NCBI RefSeq assembly: GCF_020509005.1
Contig: NC_063014.1
Coordinates: 2,852,001 to 2,916,000, forward strand
From: Fulvia fulva
Taxonomy: Eukaryota > Ascomycota > Dothideomycetes > Mycosphaerellales > Mycosphaerellaceae
DNA length: 64,000 nucleotides
Direction: 5' to 3'
In this document: piece by piece, positions 47,494 to 60,268 of the stretch
How the letters are laid out: each line of letters starts with the position of its first letter
Position numbering within the stretch: position 1 is the first letter of the stretch
Translations under genes and position numbers: made by a program
The notes under the pieces: model-generated
Told to the model about the DNA's origin: nothing
The model's database searches: none
What the model saw: only the letters and a program-made list of their open reading frames with translations

Positions 47494-50400
47494 GGGTTAG
47501 TAACTCGGTATTTTACCCTCGATAAAGTCGTATTAGAGTTATTCCTCTTTAGAACAAAAGGAAGGCAGACTAGAGGCCGCACCCGCATTGTATAGGAAGC
47601 TATAGCCGTGCTATAGGTATATATAAGACGTAAAAGAGCCTAGTAAGGTACTATTAGACTCCGAGTTAGGGAGCCTATACTAATACCTTAGACAAGTAGG
47701 CGAGCTTACTAAGAAGAGTCGCTCTCTAGACATCGCGTTCGTATCGACTAACTGTTTATTCTAAGAGAGCCGTAGTGTCTTAGAAACCCCCTCTACTAAG
47801 AGAGTTACGCTATAGTGTCTTAGTACTAATACGATCCTTCGACTTTCCTCCCCTTCCCGGCGGATAGCTATCCTCCCCGCTATTAACCTCGCGTTCGTTT
47901 TATCCTATTTCGATCCGATCGCGTACGACCGAATATATCCTTTTACCTAAGGGTAGCTAACCTGTCCCTTAACTTACAAAAAATAGAGAACGAGACTAGG
48001 TTTATAAGAAAGAGAGTAGTACCTGTTCTAATAAGAGAGAACTACGAAATATAGTTCAAGCTGATAAGAATACACCTAGTATCAAAGTAGGTTAACTAGG
48101 TCCTCGAAGACATTATTACGGACATTCCCGCTATGACCCTATCTATAGCGACACCCTCTATATTATAGGAGTTATCCCTTCCTTTAGATTAAGCGATAAG
48201 GAAGGCATCGTATAGACGGTATAATGTAACGGCCCTATATAAGATATATATCTGTCTGTCGATAGATAACTAAGAGATGATATACGAGATCCGGTTTACG
48301 CAGGAATTATAGGAATAGGCTAAAGCTAAATATAAGAGAAGACTTCTCGCTATAAGAAGAAGTTTGCTTTAGTAATATACTAATTTCGTGATAACAGAGG
48401 ACTAGTTAATAGATGACGCCTAGTAGGAGCTTAGCTTAATTATAAGGAGGGCTATTTTAATCTCGCCTTAGTTCTAAGACATTAAGACTAAGGACAGAAA
48501 GATCTAGTAACTCTTAGTAGCTCTACTAGACTCATTTGGCTCAATTCGCGATACAATTGATACCTAGGTAAATCTCTTACTATAAGACATTCTTGTAATT
48601 CTTAGGGAGAAGCAAGAATTAATAATTTATTAAGGGACAGCTATGTTTACTAAGAAGGGTTTCTAGGGCAAGCTTACGTACTATCTCTACGGTAGTGACC
48701 ATTTTATAAGCAAGTGCCTATACCTTTCTATAGCTTAGTAGGCTGTTAGGAATAAGGACAAACTAGCTAGGGTTACCTACCCTACTAAGAGACAACCGTT
48801 ACCACCTCGTAGGAGGTCATTATTACTAAACCTACGTAATATCCTTAAGGTAATAACGGACCTTATAAAGTAGATGAAGGAGAGCCGCAAGCTAAAGGCC
48901 TCCTCTAGTAAGCCTATAAGGGCCTATACGACCTAGGAAGACGCATCAGACTCTAAGATACTATTAGAAGATGATGATGTTAATGAGGTTGCCTATTCTA
49001 CTATAGAAGCTAAAGGTAAGTACCCCTCGTCCGAGTAGTTGCTTAACTCTTGTACATCATTATATATGACTGACTTAGATTCACTATTTAGGACACTAAA
49101 GCCTCTTTAAAAGAGGAAGTAGATCAAGGTTAGGGGTAGCTATCTACAAGCTACATATATAGGAAGTGTAGTAATAGGTAGTCCTTCTAGAAAGCAAATT
49201 GTCTTAGAAAATGTCCTGTTTATTCCTAGCCTTAGAGTTAGTCTTGTTTCGTAGAACTAGTTTAGCTAACAGTTTGCTATCTAACTACCTAGTTTCACCC
49301 TAAAATCCTTGTCTAGTAAACCCGTTGTCTAGACTAAACTTCGAGGAGGAGTACCGTTTATCTACTCGATCTCGGAAATTCTTGAGCTATAGTATACTAG
49401 TATACTCTCTTAAGAACGTGACGGTACCGCTATAGCTAATACTAAGTCCGAAGATTAGTAGGAGCTATAGTATAGAAGATGTATACACCTTAGTAAGGGA
49501 CTACTAAGAAACCTATATAGAGTCACTAATAAGAAAGATCCTATTCCTGTTCCTTCTAAACACTGAAATTACAAGGTCTACTCCCTTATAGATATAAGGA
49601 AGTTCAAAGGACCTACTATAGAGAGGAAAGGGGAGAGGCTGGCCCTTATCTCTATTGACATCTATAGGCCTTTTCAGGGCGTAGTCTCTAGGCTAGGATA
49701 CAAATATTAGCTTAAGATTGTAGACAACTTCTCTAGGAATAAGTGGGTAATCCCTTTGAAGGCTAGGAGCGACGCTCCTATAGCCCTACGGGATTAGAAG
49801 GTCTAGGTAGAACGGCAGTTAAGGTGCTTTCTGTCTACGATCCGTAGTAATAGTATAAAGGAAATTCTCGCCTTACTAAAAGAGTAGGAGAAGGAGTTTA
49901 GCACTTAGATAGACACAACTAATGCCTACAACTCTCTTTAAAATAGACCTATAGAAAGGTCAATTCAAGCCTCTAAGAACATAGTCCGGGCTATACTTAA
50001 AGACTCTAGCATACTAGTTAAGTTCTAGCTAGAAGCTTTGTAAGCATAGACTGTAATTAGAAACAGACTACCTAATAGTCCGATTATTAATAGTCTTGCT
50101 CTTTTACTAGAAGAAGCCTTTACTAGCTAAGTACCGTCAGTCGACTATTTCCGCGTCTAGGGATATAAAGCTATAGTCTATATAGACCTAAGAGCCTAAC
50201 CTTAAGGCTTGAGGAGAGATAAGTTAATAAACCGAGGAAAAGAAGCCGTGTTTATAGGCTACTTAGAAAACACTACAAAATAATAGCTATTCTAGGATCC
50301 CGACATAAAAGCTATAAAAGCGTATAGTCACGTCGAGTAGTTTAAGAATATAAAGGGGGGAGATATAGATCTTGGTATCACCTTTACTAACTAGCCGAGT

Positions 50401-52543
50401 CGAGCGCTATAGCGTAATCCTGTTAGGAGGAAGCCCTTTAGGGCGAAATTTTCTGATAGGGGATTATTAGAGACACCGTTACGAAGGCTAGGAGAAAATA
50501 TTAAGGCGGTTTTAACACTATCGAAGGCCGATAACGGTGGATCTATATAGAACCTACCCAAGTCATCAACACTATAGTAACCGCTGTTTATATAACTTCC
50601 CCCTCCCCTAAAGGACATTAGGGAATACTAGAAGTTTAGAGATTAGGGTACTCTAATAAAAGAAAAAGAAGATGTCGTTCAGTTCGACCTATCTAAACAC
50701 CTAGCGCCACCTTAGGTTATAGGCAACAAGAGGTCAAGGGGGGATAGAGATGATAACTCTAAAGAGTATAAGGCTAAATACTATAAGGCTCTTATCGCCT
50801 AGATGTTCTATCTAGACCCTATAATAAGCTAGGTAGAGGAGATTCTGAACGACGTAGAAGAATATATATTTGCTACTATTAGGTAGGCTATAGCCTATTA
50901 GTAGGAAGTGCCAATCCCAAAGTCCTATAAGGTAGCCGTAGGAGACCCCGAATAGGGATATATATAGAGAGAGGTAATCGAGAACGAACTTATCACCTTA
51001 GTAAGTAACAATACCTAGGAAGTAGTTATACCGCTAAAGGGTACGAATCTAATTACTTCTAGGTAGGTCTTTAATATAAAAAGAATGATTAGTAGAGCTA
51101 TTAAGAAGTTTAAGGCAAGACTAGTTATAAGAGGGTTTTTGTAGAAATATAGGGTTGACTTCGAAGAGACCTTTATACCTACTGTTAGACATAATACTCT
51201 CCGAGTATTTATAGTAGTAGTATATAAGAGAGATCTCGAGATACACCTAGTAGATGTAAATAATGCTTTTACCTAAAGTAGCCTTCTTAAAGACATCTAT
51301 ATAATCCCACCCCTAGGAGTTGAAGCACCTCTAAACATAGTGTTCAAGGTCCTACGAAGCCTTTATAGGCTTAAGTAAGTAGCTAGAGACTAGAACAAGC
51401 TCTATGTTACGAAGCTAGAGAAGATTAGATTTACCTAGTCCTAGGTAGATCTATACCTACTTATCTATACGGATAGAGACCTTATAGTCCTTACCTATAT
51501 AGATAACATACGTATTATAGCTCCGAAGCTGTCAGATGTTTAGTGGTTTAAGGCTAAGCTTAGAAAAGTGTTTAAGATTAAAGATCTTAGTGAACCTATA
51601 AAGATCCTTAGAATAAGGATTATAAGAGACAGGTTTAAGGCACTTTAAAGCTTAATTAAGGACACTATATCTATGCTAACTAAGCCAAGATGAACATAGC
51701 TAGAGAGAAGGCTACGCTAACCTACTTACCTATAGAGAGCTACGAGCATTTAGTACCTACGGTACCTATAGATAAGAGGTGTAACAAATAGGATTACTAG
51801 AGCTATAATAGTACCTAGATATAGCTAATAATAATAATAAGGCTAGACTTAGCATTCCCCCTTAGAAGAATTAGCTCATATGTTGCTAATCCCTCGTAGT
51901 AGTATATAAAGGCTTTAAAGAAGCTCTCCCGATACCTACGGTCGTACCTAGACCTAGGTCTTATATATAGAAAGGGAGGGGGCAATCTCTAGGGATACTC
52001 GGACTCTGACTACGCTATAGACAAAGTGGATAGAGTCTCAATTCTAGGATACGTGTGGTTCCTTTATAGATCACCTATATCCTAGATAAGTAGGAAGTAG
52101 AAGTCTATTATAACATTAATAATAGAAGCTGAGTTTATAGCTATAAACGTAGCCGTAAAGCAGTCACAATTTCTTGCTACTGTCCTTAGGGAAATGGGGT
52201 GCCTAGAACTAGTAGGAAAGAGCTCTTTCTAGCCGAGTATAAGGGTAAGTAAGGGCACTGTTAACGAGCTAAGGCTAGTCAAGCTTATAGGTAACAACTA
52301 AGCCGCTTTAACACTTGTTAAAGATGCCTATATATATAAAAGGTCAAAGCATATTAATGTTGTATATAACTATGTCAGACATCTCTAGTAGTAGAAGAAG
52401 ATTATAGTAGACTACTACTATATAAAGGATATAGCTACTAATAGGTTAATAAAGCCCCTTAATAGCTAGTAGTTCCAAAACTTTATAAGGTAGCTCTAGC
52501 TTACGTAAAGGGTTTATAGGAGACTATGTGGCCTAAGTAGGAG

Positions 52544-52777
52544 TGTTAAGAACATATAGGCCGTAGGACAAGTATATAGGTATAGGTGTGTTATATAACT
52601 AGATTACGTAACTAGGGTTTGCTAGCCTATAGGCTAGTAAACATCCGGACACCTAGCATCTACCTATACTACTACTAGCAATACTATATATAGATATACA
52701 CTATCCTATTAGGTCCTTCTTCGTCTTTCGTGTAATCCGCCGTCTTCTACTACTACGTAACTCGTACCTATTTAATA
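52544..52777 (+). repeat. 3' LTR of copia 1
   Basis: Starts TGTTAAG after a purine tract (AAGTAGGAG) and ends TTAATA. Same length as the 5' LTR. The first dinucleotide is still TG here but TA in the 5' copy, so the two LTRs were mutated independently. Confidence 0.9.
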
Positions 52778-52782
52778 TCTAC
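52778..52782. repeat. Target-site duplication of copia 1 (right)
   Basis: TCTAC, matching 47243-47247. Confidence 0.85.
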
Positions 52783-52814
52783 TTTAGTAAGGCAAGAACC
52801 TACTATAATATATA
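52783..52814 (+). mobile_element. LINE A, middle sliver
   Basis: 32 bp of the LINE A reverse transcriptase frame between the two insertions (reads FSKARTYYNI in the frame left at 47247). Its last 11 bases (52804-52814, TATAATATATA) are the target duplication of LINE B. Confidence 0.75.
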
Positions 52815-55800
52815 GATAGATAGATAGATAGATTTGTTATTCCCCTGTTCTAGGACCCTATCCGGCCTATATAGGTATATATCTATTGTTATATACAAAG
52901 GGAAACCCGAATAGGTGAAAACCCTTCCCGCCCCCGACTACTCCTTATCTAGATTAGCTTTCCCTCTAAACGTACGTAGTCTATGTCACTACCCCGTTAG
53001 CCCCCGCTCCTAGCCGGTCTCGTCGCGCTACGTCGTGTCCTCTCTTCCTATACTACTCCTACTAGGCGGTACTGTTCTAGCTAGCCCTTCTCTAGTATCT
53101 AGTTCGTAATACGCCGTAGGTCCTTAGCGTTGTTAAGAAGTGCCCTAATCGTCCGGTTCCTCGCCTTTACTATCTACTCCCCCCTTCCTAGCGACTACCT
53201 CGGATAGACGAGGAGTACGTACTATACGTTCTAGGAGCGATAGCCGTAGGGGCAGCTAGTATTCGTATATCCTAGAACCTTCCTCTATAATAGGTACCCC
53301 TAGAGGCCGATATGTTCGCTTCGTAGTTAGGTTACTATACTACTCTATGCCCTCGTAAGGCGGTAGTAGATAAGCTTCGGGGGGTGCTTAACCGCGGATT
53401 TTGTAGCTAACTATTCCTTAGGTTGTCCCGCTAGCTAAGGGCGTCTACTATACCCTACAACCTAGTTGTTCTACCTCTCTTTCTATAGTTGCTCTATAAA
53501 CGATTTCTTACCTTCCTATTATGTTACTAGCTATTCGTCCCTTACCCGGTAGTTCGGCTCGTTTCCGGGTCGAATGCCCTTATACGCTAGTACTAATTCG
53601 CGGGCCCTTACGACTACACTAGCGATGACCTTCTATACTAGGTACTATGCCGACTTGCCTAAGTAGGAGGTCCGTAGTCCCTAGATATATAGGTCGATCG
53701 GCGGTATAGCGGTCTCGTACTTAAGTATCCTCGTTAGTATCGACTTATATACCCCGGTGACCTTCCTTAGGCATTAGTTTTAGATCTTCGCTAGCGGCGC
53801 GACGAGTCCCTTCGATAGGTAGGCCCTCTTGCCTAAGGACTACACTTAGCTACTATAGGTAAGGACTGGCCGTATAATAGCCGTATATAGAAGTCGTAAC
53901 TACCGGAAGTCCGCCCCCTATATAGACGTAGTGAGCCTCTAGTATAATGCTATATTCTGTTTAGCTTTCCGTAATATTACCTATACGTACTTCCTCTACC
54001 GTAGCGCCGGGTCTACCTATAGTCCGAGGATCCTAAGCTAATTTGCCGGGTTAGTCGTATGCCCCTATATCTAGATAGAAGCTTATATATTATAGAACCG
54101 TGGCCGGCGCGTAAAGTATATTAGATTTTACTTTTCTAGGGCAAACCGAGCCCCGTGCCTCCTAGCCTAGTCCTCGTAGATCTTGTGCTTCTCTTCTAGT
54201 AGCCTATAGTTTTTATTAGTCGAGGAAGACTACGCTAGGATATTTATGTCGTCTACGAAGCCGCTCGTAGCGGTATTCTAGGATTCTAGGGCTGGGAGTA
54301 GCGTCGCTATAAAGAAGAGGAACAGAATAGGTACTAGCGTTAAGCCTTACGGGATTCTAGTATAGACTACTTGAAGTAGGCTTCTATACTAGCTGACTAG
54401 GATCGACGTACTACGGTTTTGGAGGTAGGACCGTACGAAGTTAATAAGCTACTTAGGGAGTCCTTTCGACCTTAGGATATAGAGTAGCCGCGGGTATAAC
54501 ACGTAGTCAAAGGCTCCCGATATGTCTAGGCTAAGTAAGGAAGCCACCTTATCCCTATTCTTATACTAGATAGCCTTTACCTAAGAGTATTAAGGAGCGC
54601 AATTAGGCGGTACGACTTCACCTACGTATAGTCTTCCTTTTACGGCTTACGTAGGACTACTATCGTCGATTATTTAAAAGCTATCGGGTAGTATCCGGTC
54701 TATAGGTAGGCGTTAAAGATCGCTATAACTACTAGGGCTAGTTAATCTCTATACTTCTTTAGTAGCTCGTTTAGGATCCTATCCGGCCTCGGGGCTTTCT
54801 TCGCCGGTAACTTCCTTAGTATAGCGGCAACTTCTCCCTCGGACACCTCCTATTAGACCGCGATACTAGGGGCTAGGGGAGTAGAGCTATTTATGTCGCT
54901 TAGATTAGCCTCGACTAGGGGCGGGAAGAACTTACTAGCTAGTAGACGCGCCTTGGCCTCGGGGTCGCTAACCGGGCTACTAGGCGATTATAGCGCTAGG
55001 ATAGAGAAGGAGGGGCCCTATATAGGGTCCTGTCGGGCCCATTTCGCTAGCTTCTACATCCTCTCTAGCTTACCGGCAATTTCTTCTACTATAGCCCTCT
55101 AGCCGACTGCTTTCTTCCTCCGTATTATAGCTTTCTTCTATTAGTATGCCTCCCTATATACGTTCTAGGCCTCCTCGCTATAGCTACTCGTCTATACCCG
55201 GCGGGCTCTCCTTACTTCTCTTACTACCGTAGTACACTCCGGCGTCTAGTATAGTTTAGACTATATCGTTAGTTAGGTAAGCGGAACGTAAAGTAAGATC
55301 GCTTTTCTTATTTTGTCTATTAACCCCTAGACTACTTTGTCTATCTCGTCTTTACTATTATATAACTACTACGCGATCTAGACTAGCCTCTTAGAGTTAT
55401 CGAGGTATACCTAGATATTAGCCTAGTAGGCCTTTTCCTAGTTTAGCTTAGGGGCTCTTACTAGTATATATTCTACCTATATCGTAATAGAGGTCCTAAC
55501 TAGTATATAGTCTAACGACGCCTCGAGTTTATGTTCGATCCTATAGTAGGTTACCGTATAGTAGTAGCTATCTAAGATCTAGGAGAGGTCGATCGTGCCT
55601 TAGAGTCCCCCTCTCTTCTAGGTACTTAGGTCCTTCGGGGTATTAAGAGCAATTACTTTACTCGCTATTAAGTCGATTACTTCGTCGGCTATAGGGTACG
55701 GCTATATAAGGCTTTCCTAGGAAGGGTAGTATATATTATAGTCTCCTACTACAATATAGTACTCTTGTCTCTTAAACGCACTGTCTAGGTGTCTATAGAC

Positions 55801-57685
55801 CCCTAGGTCGCGGCTAGACCTCGAGGCTAGCGGTTGTATATATAGGTTATGTATCTAGGTGCTACCTACGTAGAGGGAGATAATATCGCCCCCGCCTTCT
55901 TCGTCTACGTAGTACACTACCTCCTAGTCGGATTCTAGTATGTCCTTACTGATATAGAAGCACGTACGGGGTCTACCGTCGCCTCGTAGGCATGTCGTAT
56001 AGCCTAGTAACTTGTAGGTCGTTAGTCTCTTATAGTACGGGTTAATCTATAGCTCCTATATTATAAGGACGTAGTGGACGCGCGGGTCCGCCTCGTATAG
56101 GAAATAGTTCTAGACTATATCCTTACTATAGTTGACGTTATACTAGATAATACTAAGCGTATCGAGGCTAGTTATCGGTATCGATAATCATTTCCTCTAT
56201 ATCGTCCTATGTCCTACTACCCTATACGTCCTAGTCTACGCCTATCGGCTATATACTAAAGGGGAGCCGGGCCTAGTTAGATTCCCTCGCCGTAGCTAGT
56301 AGAGCACGTAGCCTCCCGTACGCCCTAGGTTACGTATCCTTTATATCGTTCTCGGCCCTAGGGCGCTTATACTCGACCGCCGCTAGTTAGTTCCGGTATA
56401 GGCTAGCCTTACGGTCGCCGTAGAATCTTAGGGCGACGGTTCTGTTTGTGATTGCCTTGTTTTTCGCTAGTTTCCGCTATAGGCATTCCGTACTATACGA
56501 TAGGTAGTGCCCCGGACAGTTCGCGTATCGTCTCGTAGTCGATATATAGTCCCTAGATATATAGTCTCCTATATAGTTCGAGTAGGCCTACTTGTTTATA
56601 CACGTGTAGGTTTAGTGTCTATACTATTAGCATTTGAAGCATTAGAGGACACGAAAGGATAAGGAGTGCTTTTCTACTATCTTAAGGCTATATTACTAGA
56701 CTAGGCCTTGTTCTATCGCTAGATCCGCCGCTTTCGCGTCTTATAGCTATACTATTAGCGCCGAGGCCTTCTTGCCTTCTAGCCATTTCCTATAGAGCCA
56801 AGTCGCCTTCTAGATTAGAGAGTTAAGAGTGACCGGGTTGTCCTCTTAGAGAGCGCGTAGGTAACCCTAGTTAGTTAGGTCAAACTCCTTAGGCATGTCG
56901 TAGACTAGGATCGTAAATTGTTTCGTTAAGACCTTCGCTAATGCCGCAACCTTAGATGCCTACTATAGCTATACCTCTAGGTGCCTCCTAGTAGTAGTAG
57001 AGCTAGTATAGATCTATAGAGTACCGTTAGACTATTAGTTCACTACGACCACCCCTAGTTAGTTAATTCGTTAGGCGAGCTCCTTATTCGATAGCTTCGT
57101 AACTTCGGCCTAGTCTTCCTTTACTATAATACGGATCGTAACTATATCGTGCGTTAGGCGAGGGCCTAGTATCGATGCCGCGACCGATACCTAGCTATAG
57201 GGGTGTTGATTCCGGGTGGCCTTACTAATCGCCTAGGACGTCGTCCTCATTTCTTATTGCCCTCCGTAATACGACAGTACAAGCGCCGTACGTAGCTAAG
57301 TGATCATTACCTATAGAGACCGGTAAGGGAGCTAATCGTTAGTTTCTATACTTTTTACGTACTCTATAAGTTACTACTAGTTGTCTTAGGGGGGCTTCGC
57401 CTATAGGGCCGTAGGCGCCGTTAGTGCCGTAGCCTAGGCTACTATTGCCTAGGAGTTGCCTAATATAGCTAGGCACCTCCGCGGCGTTTAGAGCTAAAGA
57501 AATAGAGTGAAGAGAGCTTTAAGCTATCTAGATTGAATAAGGTAGAACTCCCTTAGTCCTAGGGGTAGTAGCCTGCTTTATATATCGTTAGAATAGCCTT
57601 GATAAGAGCTTTCGAATGTGTCCGAGTACGGTCAATAGTAAATAGGCGTTCGGTCCTAAGGCAGTTTATAAGAAATGTAGGCTCT
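52815..57685 (-). mobile_element. LINE 'B' (Tad1-like), inverted, RIP-damaged, inserted in LINE A
   Basis: About 4.87 kb flanked by an 11-bp duplication TATAATATATA (52804-52814 and 57686-57696). On the minus strand the 3' end lies at 52815 and carries a (TATC)n tail. Reverse transcriptase motifs include GFVDDINILA near 54250 and LSLDISGAFDYV near 54520. Endonuclease remnants lie around 55.7-56.2 kb, and a gag zinc knuckle (C-x2-C-x4-H-x4-C) near 56620. Frames are full of TAG/TAA. It differs in sequence from LINE A, so it is another family. Removing it restores the LINE A frame. Confidence 0.85.
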
Positions 57686-57696
57686 TATAATATATA
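57686..57696. repeat. Target-site duplication of LINE B (right)
   Basis: TATAATATATA, identical to 52804-52814. Confidence 0.8.
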
Positions 57697-59004
57697 AGTA
57701 ACGGTAACTATCTAGGGTTACGTAACGAAGCCCTCTCCCGAATTACGAGTTCTAGGAATCTAGCTAGACCCTAAGCTTAGCTAGAACCCCTAGATTAGGA
57801 AAGCCTAGAATAGAGCCTAGGTTAACGAGGCTATAATAACTAGACTTATAACGTTAATATAGGGAGCTACGTTTAATAAGGTAAGGATTATATATAAGAC
57901 GATCGTAAAACTAGTAATACTCTACGGGGCTTAGATATAAGGGATAGGAGGAGTAGGCAAACCGATCCCGAAGCGGATAGAGGGACCCCTAAACTAGACG
58001 TAGGCCGCGAACCTTAGACGGATACTAGGAGCCTATAAGATAACGCTAACGAGAGTAGCGGAGGTAGAGATAGGGTTCCCCCTAATTAAACATTATATTT
58101 AGGGAATAAGGATCTAATACGCTAGGAAGACGGCGGATTATCTAGTATAATAAGCTATTCGGGACTCTACGGAGAAGATCGCTAGGAGGTACGACCGACT
58201 ACCTAGCCTTAGGGCACGTTAAAGCTAAAAGCACGACGACCTACGTACGTTTAAAGTCGTTAAGCGAACCTAGGAGTGGCTAGAGAGGAAGGAGGAGGAG
58301 GAAAAGGTACGGAGGAAAAAGGGTAATAAGGTAAAGACGTAAAGCCTCGTAGAGTAGGTAGCGGGCTACCTTTAGGAATAGGAATAGAAAGAGAATCCCC
58401 TACTAAATCGAGGACCCCTAGCCTTACGCCCCTTCTAGAGACACAACTACCTACTCTACCGTGACCTAATAAGGGCCGAAGTAAGTATCGCGATATAGAT
58501 TAGGTCCGAATATATCGGGTTAAGGGCCTACCTATATAGAAGAAAAGTCCCGGATGTATATAGTCTAGTATACTAGTACAACTACCCGTTATAGAACCCG
58601 GAGTATATAATACTACGGTGTCCGTAATAGGTAGAAGGACGAGGCTAGTAGAGAGCGAAGGTAGTAAGACGCGACTACTAGTTAATCGTAACGGACAAGC
58701 GAGACGTAAGACGGATAGTATAGTAGATACTATCGTAGGGCTTTCTTAAACAGTTCGCGCTAGCTAGTAAGACGGAGGAGTAGATAGAGAAGAGGCGGGA
58801 GGTCAGGGGGGTGTAGATAGGGTAGTTATTAGGGTAGGCCTATAATACTAGTATACCCTTAATAAGGAAAATACGAAAGAAGGTAAGGTTAAGAACGTAT
58901 AGGAGAGGAGAGGGGGTTTTCACTCTATAATACGAGTTTCTCCTTTATAACTAGAAGTAGGTAGTATAGCTATATAGGCTAATAGGCTCTATAACAGCAT
59001 AATA

Positions 59005-59037
<33 letters not shown>
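57697..59037 (+). mobile_element. LINE A, right part with 3' tail
   Basis: Continues the LINE A frame (VLGI-LDPKLS near 57750, ILYGA, RILGAYKITLTRVAEVE) through the RT thumb and C-terminal region, including an HxxxC-like cysteine/histidine block near 58610. It ends in a (TA)n tail at 59009-59037. RIP-type stops throughout. Confidence 0.8.
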
Positions 59038-59040
<3 letters not shown>

Positions 59041-60266
59041 GATAGCCTACTTAATATACTATAAAGCGATAGACTTACTATATATATTATTACTAATGTC
59101 TATAAGGATATCCTCGTACGGAAGCTCCTTAGAATAATCTAGTATACTTAGCTTTAGTCCGTCTTCTAGGATATCGGGATTAATAGCTATATATAAAGTA
59201 GTTAGATTTAGCTACTAGTTAATATTAGTAGATAACTACTTAGTACGCTTCTACTACCGATTGAAGTTGTCGTAAGTAACGACTATACGCTTATTCTAGT
59301 TCTTAGCTAATTCTTTAAGGCGGGCTTCTTATATATATATATATTCTCGATAAGTAAGGGCTAGGCTATACGATAGGATATATATAGCCCTATATTATTA
59401 AGGATAGTTACTATATCTCGTACGATACTATAAAGTCAAAGAGAGGTAGGGACCTACCTTAAAGATAAGCAAAGGTATACCGCCGAGTAATAACCTCGGT
59501 TTATATTACCGTCGCCGCCGAGCGATATTACTACCTCCTTATAGAAAGTAGTCTATCCTTATAAAAAATTGTCTATTTAGTTAATCTCTTAATATCTTAA
59601 TCTCTTAACCTCTTAACCTCTTGGCCTCTTAACCTCTTAACCTCTTAACCTCGATCTAATTAACCCTTATTACTACGACTCTCCTCCTTACGTTACTACT
59701 TATCGATATCTATCTTATCCGTAGCCTTAATAATATCTATCTCTCCGTCTCTATTACCTAATACTAGAGTCTAAATAGTATCCTTAGACTAGCTAGCGTT
59801 ATAGGCGTCCTAAATACGCTAGGCTTAGATATCTTAACGAGTCTACTAACGGATACGGTCTTTAGCTTAACGAGTAAACTCCTTATCTCTCTATATAGAG
59901 CTATCCGGTAGCTACTACTAACCTTATTCCTAGCTAAACTCCTCTTACTATAAGCATCTCGTAAGCTCCTTATTAGTCTCGACTCGTAGCTACTAGAATA
60001 GAGGCCAAATACCTACTACTAGGCGCTAAGCCGGTAAAGGTAGTAGATCGTCTTTATTATTGCTATTATTATTATCCTCTAGTACTTTAGCAATATTAAT
60101 ACCTATACGCTTAGTAACCTCTTCACGCTTTACCTTATCCGCGGTATCCTTCTCTATATTCTAAGCCTCTAGCTCCTATATACGCTTATTAGCTTACTTA
60201 TACTTATTACGTTAGAAGTATAGGAAGTTATTATACGGGCTTATATAGGGTGTTTTAAAAGTAGAG
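59038..60266. other. RIP-damaged DNA of unknown origin
   Basis: No open frame. Read through stops on the minus strand, two protein-like pieces appear. One near 59100-59300 has VTYDNFN and, downstream, NPDILEDGLKLSILDYSKEL. The other near 59750-60230 is Lys/Arg/Ser-rich with KRIGINIAKVLEDNNN. The first faintly recalls fungal DUF6589-type proteins, but I cannot support that. Probably another transposon-associated gene. Confidence 0.35.
59580..59652. repeat. Short tandem repeat, 8-bp unit TTAACCTC
   Basis: About nine units of TTAACCTC with variants TTAATCTC, TTAATATC and TTGGCCTC. Confidence 0.85.
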
Positions 60267-60268
60267 TA

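Larger units (their letters stand above)
47248..52777 (+). mobile_element. Complete Ty1/copia retrotransposon, RIP-damaged (copia 1)
   Basis: 5530 bp bounded by two 234-bp LTRs and a 5-bp duplication TCTAC. The inside has no long frame. In order, read through stops, it shows a zinc-knuckle remnant near 48690, integrase pieces (ALISIDIYRPFQG near 49650, IVDNFSRNKWVIPLKARSD), and reverse transcriptase blocks (FNIKRMISRAIKKFKARLV near 51090, HLVDVNNAFT, VFKVLRSLYGLK). RNase H remnants follow near 52000-52350. The order integrase before RT marks copia. The RT part is clearly related to the open copia element at the window end. It sits inside LINE A, so it is younger than that LINE copy. Confidence 0.9.

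Noticed and set aside
50391..50618. Short open frame inside copia 1
   Set aside because: Antisense to the damaged polyprotein and low in complexity; a by-product of the altered base composition.
54893..55102. Short open frame inside LINE B
   Set aside because: Antisense to the LINE B coding strand; open by chance.
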